A stretch of 64,000 bases of DNA from Crocinitomix sp044361315 (GCA_044361315.1 JBIKJA010000008.1:1-64000); one strand, 5' to 3'; shown: positions 27,662-37,075, counted from the first letter of the stretch. A program made the numbers and translations. Notes: a model not told the origin generated them from the sequence alone.

Positions 27662-28003
27662 ATGATAAAAAGAATATTTTTCGGAGCACTTATCTTACTC
27701 TCGGCTTGTTCGGGTGAGCAATCGACGGATGCCCCTGAAAAACTTTTGAAAAAACCAGATTTAATTTCTGTTTTAATTGATTTACACATCTTAGAATCCC
27801 ATTTTCAACGAGAATATTCTCGGCCTGATTTGTATCGTGATGCCTTAGACTCTTCCTCTGTTTCTATCTTTAAAAGTCATAATACCACCAAAGCAAATTT
27901 TGAAGAAAGTTTGGATTATTACGCCTTAAACCCCGAATTGCTTCACGGCATCTATGAAGCGGCGCTTGATTCGATTAATTATCGGATGAGTAGTGCGCAT
28001 TAG
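27662..28003 (+). CDS. DUF4296 lipoprotein
   Basis: 113 residues. Signal peptide with lipobox LLSAC (C16). The domain PDLISVLIDLHILESHF ... YDRAL-like segment (YRDALDSSSVSIFKSHNTTKANFEESLDYYALNPELL ... IYEAALDSIN) is typical of DUF4296, a small helical lipoprotein family of Bacteroidota. Function unknown. It follows pyrC closely, a common neighbour in this phylum. Confidence 0.88.
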   Translation: MIKRIFFGALILLSACSGEQSTDAPEKLLKKPDLISVLIDLHILESHFQREYSRPDLYRDALDSSSVSIFKSHNTTKANFEESLDYYALNPELLHGIYEAALDSINYRMSSAH

Positions 28004-28041
28004 GGTTTTAAGAGATTAAATACCTCAAGGGATAATTTGCT

Positions 28042-28284
28042 TTAGCGATTTGAACTTTTGATTTTCATATAATTGTCAGGAGTCATCACTGCCAATTGAC
28101 TGTGCTTAAAATCTTTTAGGTTTCTCGTTATTATCAAATCAATTTCTTTTTCTAATTCTGCCGAATAATTTTCAAACGAATTGTCTTCCAAGAATTCTTG
28201 GATAAAAACCCCTGTTTCACAAATAACAAAAAAAAACCTCTTCAATTTTACATCGACGAGATTTTTTAAATGTTTTAAAGCTTG
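28042..28284 (-). pseudogene. Remnant of a PIN-domain protein (VapC-like)
   Basis: The last 25 residues (IDLIITRNLKDFKHSQLAVMTP, then DNYMKIK) are a typical C-terminal end of a bacterial PIN ribonuclease, with the conserved acidic end of the active site. Upstream, in the same frame, NKQALKHLKNLVDVKL also looks PIN-like. The part between is damaged: the usual FEDAIQYY helix is shortened to FENY, and the region before it is phenylalanine-rich and unlike the family. The N-terminal catalytic half and any start are missing, and the frame runs into the end of the protease gene. A dead toxin gene is the simplest reading; no antitoxin is seen. Confidence 0.65.
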
Positions 28285-28285
28285 T

Positions 28286-30409
28286 TTATTCTTTAATTAA
28301 TTTGATGGTTTGAACACTTGTTTGTGATTCAATTTTTAGTACATAAACGCCTTTTGCAAGGTCGTTTGTTGACCAAGAAATAAGGTTTATTCCATCGTTT
28401 AATTCACCTGTGAAAACGGTTGCAATTTGCGCGCCGAGCGTATTAAATACAGCGATTGAATAATTTTCACCAGCTACTCCATTTAATTGAATGGTAGTTT
28501 CGTCGGAAACAGGATTTGGATAAACAACCAATCCAAAATTATTATCTAAATCTTCCAAGGCCGTCATAGAGGCTGGATAAAGGTTGATGTCATCGATAAA
28601 AATATTGTTCCCGTTGTCGTTTTCGAATTCAATTTTGAATCGGAAATTTTCTACATAATAATCAGCTAAGATATTGGTGATATCTACTTGAATCCAATCT
28701 TCTTGACTGGCTGGAGTGTAGGCAGATCCGCTGACCAATGGCCCTAAATCATCGCCTTTAATATTTTTTCTTAAAGCCCATGTTTCGCCGCAGTCTTTTG
28801 AAATGTAAAAACGAATCCACTCTTCAGTTGCCGCAATTCGACGTTTGTACGCATATTTAAAGTTAAAAATGATCTCATCGTCAAGATCAACTCCACTTAA
28901 ATCAATATTACTTGAAACAAGTGCATCTTTTGCGCCAGTTGCTACACCAAAATTACCTAAATAAGCCGATTTCGATCCTGAACTAGCTGCTGATGTTGTT
29001 AATTCCCAGGTATCATCACCGGCAGGGTTTTCTACAAAAATACGGTTATTGTCTGGTAAGGCAGGTATGGTTTCAAAACCTTCCGAATATGGAATTGTTG
29101 TGCCTGTTTCTGGTAAAACAATGACATAATTTTCTTCTAAAACTACTTCAGAATCTCCACCATTAAAGACAGTTAAACCTACATTGTAAGTACCAGGTGT
29201 ATTAAAGGTAATGGTAGGATTTTCTAGTGCCGAGGTTGCTGGTGATCCGCCTTCAAATGTCCAAGATCTGCTGGTCACATTGTGGTAAGAAACATCTGAA
29301 AAATCAATGGATCCTCCCGCGCAAATAACGTGTTTATTCGAATTGAATTTAGCTTCGCATAATTGGCCTGGGCCGTTTGTTCCAGTGGCAATTAGATTTG
29401 CTTCTGTAAATAATTTATACCGTTGTGCCGTTACACCAGTTAGTGCACTTTGAACACGTGCAGCTTGACCAGCGGTAAACATGGTTGAGCAATAAGAGTA
29501 TTCCATGATATTTTGCACATTGTCTAAAGAACCACAAGTTGCACCATATAAGTTTGAGCAATTATTCCAACCAATCGTGTTTGGTGTATCGGCAACTCCA
29601 TCGTCGGTGCCACAATTAGATGCCAATCCAGGACTATTTGTATTCCCCCAAGTGTGAGATAAATTTAACCAATGTCCCGCTTCGTGAGATAAGGTATGTT
29701 TTCCGCTTGAGCCACCTGTGCCAATTGTTCCCATATAAGTATGGCTCATAAAAATTGAACCATACATTCCGCCAGCGGGATACCAACCCGCAGGTTTGAA
29801 CGTATAACCGGCTGCACCAGCAGGATCAATACATACAAAAACATTCATGTATTTATTTTGCGGCCAATTTCCGTGAACATCTGCTACAGCTTCTACAATT
29901 TCGTGACCTGAATCTGACATTCCTTCATCGTAAGTTGTTGCCGAATAGGTACGTGTGATACCAGAGTGACATTGTCCAGAAGGATTTTTAGTAGCTAACC
30001 TAAACTCGATATTACACAAACCTGTAATTCCAGCAAATTCAGGAATTGTAAGTGCTAAATCGCTGTTTAGTTTATTGTAATCATTGTTTAGATTTTCAAT
30101 CGCATTGTAAATTTGTTCGTCAGAAATGTTTTCTGGTCCGCCTAAATGAACTACGTGAACCACAACGGGTACAACATATAAAGAGCGGTCGTCAGGACTC
30201 CAAGTTTCTAGAAAATTTTCATATTCCAATTGCATATTCTGCTGATCAATGGAATCTTGAATTCCATATTCTGGATGCAGTTGAAATACTTTATTTGATT
30301 GTTCAGTGGTAGCACAAAAGGTTGGATTTTCAGGGCCTCTGTGTATATGTTGCGCCATTGCTGCACCGCCTGCCAAAGCAAATCCAAGTATTGTGAAGAT
30401 TTTTTTCAT
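28286..30409 (-). CDS. Secreted M43-type (pappalysin-like) zinc metalloprotease, T9SS type A cargo
   Basis: 707 residues. Signal peptide 1-19 (FTILGFALAGGAAMAQ), a propeptide region to about 75, then the catalytic domain. This contains the extended zinc motif HEAGHWLNLSH near residue 242 and the Met-turn in NIMEYSYCSTMFT, with cysteine pairs as in M43B pappalysins. A PKD domain follows (about 350-430, SRSWTFEGGSPATSALENP, TYNVGLTVFN), then a jelly-roll-like domain (about 440-625; FNFKYAYKRRI, NIFIDDINLYP). The end is a T9SS type A signal (LVVYPNPVSDETTI ... TIKLIKE). It probably degrades proteins outside the cell. Confidence 0.92.
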   Translation of the reverse strand: MKKIFTILGFALAGGAAMAQHIHRGPENPTFCATTEQSNKVFQLHPEYGIQDSIDQQNMQLEYENFLETWSPDDRSLYVVPVVVHVVHLGGPENISDEQIYNAIENLNNDYNKLNSDLALTIPEFAGITGLCNIEFRLATKNPSGQCHSGITRTYSATTYDEGMSDSGHEIVEAVADVHGNWPQNKYMNVFVCIDPAGAAGYTFKPAGWYPAGGMYGSIFMSHTYMGTIGTGGSSGKHTLSHEAGHWLNLSHTWGNTNSPGLASNCGTDDGVADTPNTIGWNNCSNLYGATCGSLDNVQNIMEYSYCSTMFTAGQAARVQSALTGVTAQRYKLFTEANLIATGTNGPGQLCEAKFNSNKHVICAGGSIDFSDVSYHNVTSRSWTFEGGSPATSALENPTITFNTPGTYNVGLTVFNGGDSEVVLEENYVIVLPETGTTIPYSEGFETIPALPDNNRIFVENPAGDDTWELTTSAASSGSKSAYLGNFGVATGAKDALVSSNIDLSGVDLDDEIIFNFKYAYKRRIAATEEWIRFYISKDCGETWALRKNIKGDDLGPLVSGSAYTPASQEDWIQVDITNILADYYVENFRFKIEFENDNGNNIFIDDINLYPASMTALEDLDNNFGLVVYPNPVSDETTIQLNGVAGENYSIAVFNTLGAQIATVFTGELNDGINLISWSTNDLAKGVYVLKIESQTSVQTIKLIKE

Positions 30410-30625
30410 GTTTGTTTTTTAAGCAATTGTAATCAAGGTGCAAGGTACGTATTTAGAATCATTCTATCTTTAAAAAGTTATTTAAATGTAGGAGTCGTTT
30501 ATTTATCGGGAATCCAAGAATCCCATACATTTAAAACGTTTTAATTGTACTGAATTAACTCTTTTGTTACGTGTTGGAATTAACTGGAATTAATTCGTTA
30601 TTTGTTAGGTTATTACCTAAAGTCA

Positions 30626-31351
30626 TTAAAAATCTCTTACCGACAAAACTGTATTTTTAAATTTTTCTGGGTGGTTGATTAAGGTAAAGATTTTTTGGGC
30701 AGTGTTTTCTGGGGACACTAAATCACCATTTTGTTTTAATTCGATAAAACGGTTGAGCGATTTAAATTTTTCTGGTGAAGTATTGCGGATGTGGGCTTGC
30801 ATTGGGGTATCGACAACTCCTGGCGCAATTGAGTGAATGTTCCATGCGTGATTTCCGTTTAATTGGAATTCCAAGGCGACGGTTTGACTGAATAAATCTA
30901 ACGCCGCTTTTGAAGCGCAATAGGCTGCCCAAGAATCGATCGGGTTTTTTCCGGCACCAGAACTAATATTTACGATGTGTCCTTTTGTGGATTTGGATAA
31001 AAAAGTGGCTAAAAAGCTGTTGATTAAGATTTGTGGGGCAAGGATATTTACATTGCTAATTTCTTGAAGAGAAGTTGAAGTAGTTTGTCCGATTGGCAAA
31101 ATATCGCCAATTATTCCAGCGTTGTTGATGAGCAAGACTTCCTTTCCATCTACCCGAAACTGAAAATCAACTACTTGGTTGATGTTGGCTAAATCAAGAA
31201 AAACGTGCTGATAATTTGCATGCTCAATGCTTGCTGTGCGCGCTATTCCAATGACAAAATAATCGTGGTCGAGCAAAAGTTCGGCCAATGCTTTTCCAAG
31301 TCCTGATGAGGAGCCGGTGATGTAGGCAACTTTATTTAATTGGGAAGCCAT
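30626..31351 (-). CDS. Short-chain dehydrogenase/reductase
   Basis: 241 residues using the ATG at 31351 (MASQLNKVAYITGSSSGLG); an upstream in-frame ATG at 31375 is less likely. NAD(P)-binding TGSSSGLG at residues 12-19, the NNAG motif (LLINNAGIIGD), catalytic Ser in NISSGAGK, and Y-x-x-x-K in YCASK. The pattern SIAPGVVDTPMQAHIR and the overall sequence resemble the sepiapterin/benzil reductase branch. Substrate unknown. Its start overlaps the end of the rhodanese gene by 20 bp, so it is the last gene of a three-gene operon with the PLP enzyme. Confidence 0.88.
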   Translation of the reverse strand: MASQLNKVAYITGSSSGLGKALAELLLDHDYFVIGIARTASIEHANYQHVFLDLANINQVVDFQFRVDGKEVLLINNAGIIGDILPIGQTTSTSLQEISNVNILAPQILINSFLATFLSKSTKGHIVNISSGAGKNPIDSWAAYCASKAALDLFSQTVALEFQLNGNHAWNIHSIAPGVVDTPMQAHIRNTSPEKFKSLNRFIELKQNGDLVSPENTAQKIFTLINHPEKFKNTVLSVRDF

Positions 31352-31643
31352 TGTCTGACCAACCCATAATGCCACCGCTTAAATTGGAAACATTATACCC
31401 TTGAATATCTAAAAAACCGCATGCATTCATACTGCGTGCACCGCTTCGGCAACCAACAATGATTGGGTGATCTTTTGAAATTTCACCTGCTCGGCGTTGA
31501 ATGTCACCCAAAGGAATTTGAAGTTGATTTGGAATGTCATAGGCCATTTCTTCAATTTCATATTCTTCACGAACATCAATGAAAATTGCGCCTTGATTAA
31601 CTGCGGCTAAAACATCAGCTGCTTGAATTATTTTTACTGCCAT
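31332..31643 (-). CDS. Single-domain rhodanese-like sulfurtransferase
   Basis: 103 residues, one rhodanese domain: FIDVREEYEIEEMAYDIPNQ at the N-terminus and the active-site loop GCRSGARS, with the catalytic Cys. Ends with the usual GGIMGW. It would carry a persulfide sulfur in the cytoplasm. It starts 2 bp after the stop of the transsulfuration enzyme and overlaps the SDR gene; the link with sulfur amino-acid metabolism fits. Confidence 0.9.
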   Translation of the reverse strand: MAVKIIQAADVLAAVNQGAIFIDVREEYEIEEMAYDIPNQLQIPLGDIQRRAGEISKDHPIIVGCRSGARSMNACGFLDIQGYNVSNLSGGIMGWSDNGFPIK

Positions 31644-31645
31644 TT

Positions 31646-32803
31646 TTATGCGTTTAAAGCTTGTTCTAAATCTGCGATTAAATCATCTGCATCTTCGATT
31701 CCTACACTTAATCGTACGAGTGAATCGACCACACCTGATTTTTCTCTTTCTACTTTTGGAATCGAAGCATGGGTCATGGTGGCCGGGTGTCCGATTAAGG
31801 ATTCTACACCGCCCAATGATTCGGCCAAAGCAAATATTTTAACTTTTTTCACGGTTTCCAACGCATCTTTAATGTCATTTCCTTTAAAGGTAAAAGAAAT
31901 CATTCCACCAAAGCCTCTCATTTGCGATTTTGCAATTTCGTGGTTGGCATGGGTGGTGAAACCGGGCCAATAAACCTTGTCTACTCGCGGGTGAGATGCT
32001 AAAAATTTAGCCACTTTTTCTCCATTTTCGCAATGACGTTGCATGCGAATGTGTAGGGTTTTGATGCCGCGTAATACCAAAAAAGAATCCATTGGCGCGG
32101 TAACTGCTCCGCATGAATTTTGAATGCGGTACATTTCAGCAGCAATTTTTTCGTCTTTACAAACTAAAGCTCCCATTACTACGTCAGAATGTCCACCTAA
32201 GTATTTTGTAACGGAGTGCATGACAATATCTGCCCCTAAATCAAGTGGATTTTGAAGGTAAGGGGTCGCAAATGTATTGTCCACCGCTAACATGGCATTG
32301 TATTTTTTAGCAATTTTTGCCGTTGCTACAATGTCAATTATATTCATCATTGGATTGGTTGGTGTTTCCACCCAAATCAATTTGGTATTTTCATTCATGT
32401 AATTTTCGATAGTAGCAGCATCTTGCATTCCTATGAAGTGGAATTTGATGCCATATTTTTCGAAAATTGTTTTGAAGATTCGGTAAGTTCCTCCGTATAA
32501 ATCGTTGGTAGAAACCACCTCATCGCCAGGATTTAACATTTTTAGTACACAATCGATAGCGGCCATTCCGCTACCAAAACAAGCTCCAAATGCTCCATTT
32601 TCAATGGCGGCGAGGTTTTTTTCTAACGCGTGTCTGGTTGGATTTAAGGTACGAGAATATTCGTATCCTTTATGCACCCCAACTTCGGGTTGCACGTAGG
32701 TACTTGTTTGATAAATCGGCGTCATTATTGCGCCTGTTGCTTCATCTGGGTGAACGCCGGCGTGTATCACTTTTGTTCCAAATTTCATCTTATTCTCTTC
32801 CAT
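31646..32803 (-). CDS. Cystathionine gamma-synthase / beta-lyase family PLP enzyme
   Basis: 385 residues using the ATG at 32803, which lies 25 nt after a TAATTTTG promoter box. An in-frame extension up to 32974 would lie upstream of that box and has no family similarity. Cys/Met-metabolism PLP fold: YEYSRTLNPTRHALE, FGSGMAAIDCVL, VETPTNPMMNIIDI, DNTFATPYLQNPL, PLP Lys at about residue 200 in SVTKYLGGHSDVVMGA, and SLGGVESLIGHPATMTH. The enzyme acts in transsulfuration between cysteine and homocysteine; sequence alone does not decide between synthase and lyase. First gene of an operon with rhodanese and SDR. Confidence 0.93.
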   Translation of the reverse strand: MEENKMKFGTKVIHAGVHPDEATGAIMTPIYQTSTYVQPEVGVHKGYEYSRTLNPTRHALEKNLAAIENGAFGACFGSGMAAIDCVLKMLNPGDEVVSTNDLYGGTYRIFKTIFEKYGIKFHFIGMQDAATIENYMNENTKLIWVETPTNPMMNIIDIVATAKIAKKYNAMLAVDNTFATPYLQNPLDLGADIVMHSVTKYLGGHSDVVMGALVCKDEKIAAEMYRIQNSCGAVTAPMDSFLVLRGIKTLHIRMQRHCENGEKVAKFLASHPRVDKVYWPGFTTHANHEIAKSQMRGFGGMISFTFKGNDIKDALETVKKVKIFALAESLGGVESLIGHPATMTHASIPKVEREKSGVVDSLVRLSVGIEDADDLIADLEQALNA

Positions 32804-32827
32804 CGACTCGTTTTTAAAAATGAACTG

Positions 32828-32835
32828 CAAAATTA
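32828..32835 (-). promoter_or_regulatory. -7 promoter box of the PLP-enzyme operon
   Basis: On the minus strand this reads TAATTTTG, an exact TAnnTTTG match. It places the transcript start close to the ATG at 32803 and rules out longer reading frames. Confidence 0.65.
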
Positions 32836-32971
32836 CACAAATTATAGGAAAGGATTGGATGCTCGCGATAAATTGTAAAGCTAAGCATGTTAATTGTTTT
32901 TGTTGTGGCACAATTTTATTGGGTGGGTGTTGCGCGTGGTTTTGCAAAAGGGATGGAAGCGGCAGCTTGCA

Positions 32972-33070
32972 CATTCGTTGGTTGAGGCTCTCGAAACTAA
33001 CGAATGGGCAACTATAGCGGATCAGCCCGACCCCCCGATGCTCAGACGTTTCACTAGGAGCTTTGGGGGG
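32972..33070. other. Two hairpin-forming sequences in an intergenic region
   Basis: CATTCGTTGGT pairs with ACTAACGAATG (32972-33006, one mismatch). CCCCCC ... GCTC pairs with GAGC ... GGGGGG (33031-33070). The second could stop the leftward transcript of the outer-membrane gene, but its T-run lies before the stem, not after. Function unclear. Confidence 0.4.
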
Positions 33071-33086
33071 ATTTACCCAAAAAAAA

Positions 33087-36000
33087 TTAGAAAAAAGCCC
33101 TTAATTCCATACCGCCTGAATGGATGGTGTTTGTTGCCTCCGACTTACGCCCGTTGTAATTAAAATTTAACTGCAAATTGGTCGCGACTTTTCGTTGGTA
33201 AGAGAGTCCCCAGGTGAAGTTATTGCCTGTTTTTAGCCCTTCTAACATTTCGAAAGCGATGGACGAATTGGACGTGCCGTTGTAGGTAATGTTGATGTAA
33301 TTGAAACGGCCAGTGAGACTTCCTTTTTGGGCTTGATTGTACCTTAAATCGATTCCAATATCGCGAATTTGTGCTTTTTCTGCTAGCTCTGAATTGTTTA
33401 ATTTTTGGCTGTATTTTCCGTTTAAAGCGATTCGAAAGGCGCTGTTTGGCTGAAAAGATAGGATGGGAATGGTTTCTAAATACTCGATAAAATAGTTTCT
33501 GCCAAGGGCATAATCGCTAGCGTTTTTTTTACGGCCAAGGGTTGAATTGACGCGGAAATTGATAAACTTATTTAAATTCCAACGAAACTGAACTTCGTGG
33601 AAGGTATTTAAACGGGTATCGAATCCGTTGGTCAATAATATTTTTGAGCCATTTTCTTGATAGGTATAATTGAGGCCTAAAACGGAATTGGTTTTGTTAA
33701 AATAAAAGGTGTTTCGGAAGGAGGTGTTCAGGGAGACCAAACTGGTGTCTGAAATTCCGTAAACAAATGGGTTTAGGAGTTGGAAATTATCCTCGTAACT
33801 TGTTTTGCGGTCGACTTTATAAACGGTTTGATTGCTGAAACGCGCCAAAAGTTTTTTGACTCCCGTTTTGGTGCGCCAAATACTTTCAGGCGACAAGGTG
33901 ACGCTGGAGGTAAACTGGTTGGTATAGGCACGGACATAGGTGTTGGTTGGCACAAAAACACGGATGTAATTTCCTTGATCGACAAAAACGGCGATTTCAA
34001 ATTCGCCTAAATCTTTGATGTTGTCATTGTTATAATCAATCCATGTGTGAGTTCCCTGCCCGGGATTTACTTCTAAAAACAAAAATTCCCGTCGCAATTC
34101 GAGGCCCGAACCCACTTCGTAAAAACTAGTAGCTGCCACTGTGCCTTTCCACAGACGCAAGACATGTTCTAACCTGCCTAAAACCGTATTTTCTGGTTTT
34201 CCTTTAAAGAGGGTTGAATCTTCGATTTGTAGGCTGCGATAATTGGCGCTGAGTCTAAAAATGTGATCGATATTTTTGGTAAATCCTGCCTCAAACCCAA
34301 CATTTTGAGCTTTTGCCACACGGTTTAGTCGTGTTGAGTCGCTGAACCAATCGTATCGCTCACGGTAATATAATTCGAATTGATTTTTGGTGGAATCGCC
34401 GGTGGCGATGTAGGTTTTCCAATCGTAAAAACGGTAGGAACTTAACAAGAGGGTAGGATCGCCTTCCAATGCCTGTTTATTGGTTTCTTGAATGTCTTGA
34501 AAACCTAATTTAATTGCGTTAAAGGTTTTAGAAAAATCAAGTTGATGCCTTAAAAAATTAGATGCTTCTGTTCCGTTTGAGACCAATAAACTCCCATCGC
34601 CGAGTAATTTCCAGCCGTTTTTTTGAAAGGTAATATTGGCGTTATTTCGGATCCCTGAATAATCATTGCCCCAAATAAAATTCTCAAAATTATACCCAAT
34701 TCCGCCCCAATTTTTTCCGAGTAATTTGATGGAGGCATTGGAGAGGTATTGATCGCCGAAATATGCTTTGTTTCTGACATTCCAATCGCGGTCAAACTCG
34801 ACACTCCTAAACCATTGAATTTGCCTAAAATTGGCATGGTTGTATTCAAAAGCAATAGCCGAAGCGAGTTGTAAACCACGCAGTGAATCGATATTATTCA
34901 ACGAATTTAATTTCCATTTTACGGCTGTGCCTTGGTTATCGGCAGCATCTAAACTCGAAAATGTATTTGCATCTTGATTTGAAAGAGCGACTTCTAAAAA
35001 GCTTGAAATATTTTTTGTGAATTTATATTCGGTACCTACGACAAACATCTGCTTTTTTTGTGGGGCGATCAATAATTGAATGGGTGCATAATTTCCTTGT
35101 CTTTCTCCTCCAATTGGAGCAACCCACTTATACACACGTCCGTTGGCGGTAAAGCGTTCAAAAACATAATCTCCTTGTCCAAATGGTACTTGTGAAAAAA
35201 AAGCTTGATAAATGGCAGAGTCCGAATTGGCGGTGAATACCAAAACGGAATCAAACCCTAACGAATCGACCAATTTGTACAAAATTCTATTTTCAAAATA
35301 GCCCACGCTGTCAATACTGTTTGAAAAAGCGTTAAAAAGGCTGTCGCCGATTTGGCTAAGTACTAATTTTTTTTCATCGGTAAGGTTTTGTTGAATCATT
35401 TGATTTTTGGCGTCTTGTTCTGAATAGACATTGACCCATGTTTGGTATTTTTCACCTTTAAAATCGGCATTATAGGCCAAGAGCGAACGCGCATAATTCA
35501 AATCGGAATATTGACATTCCACAATTATCCGAACGTCTTTGGTAATTAAATTATTGGCAGTAAACGTTATTTCGGCAGTGTTATAATCGATGGTATAATC
35601 AAACTCTTGCCCTCGGGTCATTAATTTACCATCCAAAAAAACCTTTTCTGTTCCAGCCAAAATCACAATAAACGTTTCGTTTTCTGCGCCAACAATGCGG
35701 TATGGCCCTTGGTTTCCTTCCACGCCTTGAATCACATTTCGAGTAAATTTCCCTCGCGAAAAAGCTCCACTCACTTTATGCGAAGCCGTTCCTTTTAACC
35801 CCAGCCAGGCCATGTCATGATAACCTTCTACCGACACCCCTTGGGTTCGTTTATTATAATTCAAAAAATAGCCCGTTGGTTTTTTCAGCCAAAAATCGCC
35901 CCCAATCACAGCAAAATTATCGTTGTACACTTGTAAATAAACCTGGTCAAACTCTTGCAATTTTTGGGTATTCCCTTCGGGTTGAAAAGGAACATTATCA

Positions 36001-36539
36001 TCCGAAATCGATCCTTTTAAAAATAAATTCGGCGCAATTTGCCCATCCAATTGCAAGTTGAGGGTTGATTGGAGTGAGAGATTTTGTGCATTGCCCACCG
36101 TAACCCCTCGCGAAATACTGCCTTGTTTGTTGAGTTTAGATGATCCAAATAAATCTTGGTTGGGGTTAGCGGACGAAACCGAATACAAAAAAGGATCAAT
36201 GGTTTTGGTGGTATCTGATATTATTATTTTGGTCGATTTATGCGCAAACTGGATATTTAAATTAAACGGAGTGGGCTCGTATGAAATCTTAATTACATCG
36301 CCTTGATTTCCTTTATAAAGCACCAATTTGGCTTTTACAGTATTTAAATAATAAAGACTATCTGGAATTAGTTGGCTGTTGATGCGCAATTCAAAACCAG
36401 TTCTAAAAACAGAAACGGTGTCAAATTGTATGGTGTCCGAGCTATATAGAAATTCCTTTTCAATTTTATCCTGCGCAAAAATGGATTGAAAACTGATTAG
36501 AAATAGAAAGAATAATATGTGAACTAGCCGTTTATTCAA
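33087..36539 (-). CDS. Large conserved outer-membrane beta-barrel protein
   Basis: 1150 residues from a TTG start at 36539 that yields a fine signal peptide (MNKRLVHILFFLFLISFQSIFAQ); the ATG at 36614 would add a non-signal extension. A TATCTTTA box lies about 20 nt before the TTG. After an N-terminal beta domain, the motif region GSISRGVTVGNAQNLSLQS, LNLQLDGQIAPNLFLKGSIS, DDNVPFQPEGNTQKLQEFDQ, and AVIGGDFWL is characteristic of an uncharacterised Bacteroidota family. Hundreds of residues of alternating aromatic strands follow, ending MELRAFF, suggesting a large barrel. It is not SprA, which is about twice as long. Function unknown; outer-membrane location inferred. Confidence 0.8.
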   Translation of the reverse strand: MNKRLVHILFFLFLISFQSIFAQDKIEKEFLYSSDTIQFDTVSVFRTGFELRINSQLIPDSLYYLNTVKAKLVLYKGNQGDVIKISYEPTPFNLNIQFAHKSTKIIISDTTKTIDPFLYSVSSANPNQDLFGSSKLNKQGSISRGVTVGNAQNLSLQSTLNLQLDGQIAPNLFLKGSISDDNVPFQPEGNTQKLQEFDQVYLQVYNDNFAVIGGDFWLKKPTGYFLNYNKRTQGVSVEGYHDMAWLGLKGTASHKVSGAFSRGKFTRNVIQGVEGNQGPYRIVGAENETFIVILAGTEKVFLDGKLMTRGQEFDYTIDYNTAEITFTANNLITKDVRIIVECQYSDLNYARSLLAYNADFKGEKYQTWVNVYSEQDAKNQMIQQNLTDEKKLVLSQIGDSLFNAFSNSIDSVGYFENRILYKLVDSLGFDSVLVFTANSDSAIYQAFFSQVPFGQGDYVFERFTANGRVYKWVAPIGGERQGNYAPIQLLIAPQKKQMFVVGTEYKFTKNISSFLEVALSNQDANTFSSLDAADNQGTAVKWKLNSLNNIDSLRGLQLASAIAFEYNHANFRQIQWFRSVEFDRDWNVRNKAYFGDQYLSNASIKLLGKNWGGIGYNFENFIWGNDYSGIRNNANITFQKNGWKLLGDGSLLVSNGTEASNFLRHQLDFSKTFNAIKLGFQDIQETNKQALEGDPTLLLSSYRFYDWKTYIATGDSTKNQFELYYRERYDWFSDSTRLNRVAKAQNVGFEAGFTKNIDHIFRLSANYRSLQIEDSTLFKGKPENTVLGRLEHVLRLWKGTVAATSFYEVGSGLELRREFLFLEVNPGQGTHTWIDYNNDNIKDLGEFEIAVFVDQGNYIRVFVPTNTYVRAYTNQFTSSVTLSPESIWRTKTGVKKLLARFSNQTVYKVDRKTSYEDNFQLLNPFVYGISDTSLVSLNTSFRNTFYFNKTNSVLGLNYTYQENGSKILLTNGFDTRLNTFHEVQFRWNLNKFINFRVNSTLGRKKNASDYALGRNYFIEYLETIPILSFQPNSAFRIALNGKYSQKLNNSELAEKAQIRDIGIDLRYNQAQKGSLTGRFNYINITYNGTSNSSIAFEMLEGLKTGNNFTWGLSYQRKVATNLQLNFNYNGRKSEATNTIHSGGMELRAFF

Positions 36540-36749
36540 ATGAATTTCAATAGTGCGTATAAAGATATACGGATTTATCGATTGAAAATTGTCTGGAATT
36601 GATTTTGGAGCCAAGTTGAGGTACTTGAGCGAGGCACGCTTTAAAAAAAGAGTTGGACAAACTAATTAAAGTTCATCCAACATCTTGCCTCTTAACCCTA
36701 CTTCTCACGTCTTTATATTGGGGGAAGTTGGTTTGGTTACATTTTTTTT

Positions 36750-36975
36750 AGGGCAGAGGGGATTGATAGGGCAGAGTGTAAAAGGTCATAAGGGCAGAGG
36801 GTTTTGAGTTTGAGTTGGAGTGTGAGTTTTGAGGTTTTTTATAGGGCAGAGGGCACAAGGACAGAGGGAGGTTTAGTTTGAGTTTGGAGGGGAGTTGAGA
36901 ATGAGAAATGGCAGTTTGAGTTCCAGTGTGAGTTTTGAGGGGGTTGAGAAGGAGAAACAGAAAGAGAAGGAGAGA
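36750..36975. repeat. Purine-rich imperfect tandem repeats
   Basis: The unit AGGGCAGAGGG occurs about five times (near 36750, 36767, 36790, 36842 and 36860, the last as AGGACAGAGGG). A longer unit of the form GTTTGAGTTnnAGTGTGAGTTTTGAGG occurs twice. Almost all purines plus T lie on the plus strand. No credible gene lies in 36615-37075; reading frames here are low-complexity shadows. Confidence 0.7.
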
Positions 36976-37026
36976 GAACAAGATACAAATAAAATGGGTG
37001 GGATTAAACAATCATTAATTTTTAAT

Positions 37027-37034
37027 TACCTTTG
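37027..37034 (+). promoter_or_regulatory. -7 promoter box of tRNA-Ala
   Basis: TACCTTTG matches TAnnTTTG, 41 nt before the tRNA. Confidence 0.55.
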
Positions 37035-37075
37035 CCTTGTGTGTACAACTAATTTCGGTGTTTGCATGCGTTTTT

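Noticed and set aside
31646..32974. Longer form of the PLP enzyme with a 57-residue N-terminal extension
   Set aside because: The extension crosses the -7 promoter box at 32828-32835 and lacks similarity with the family.
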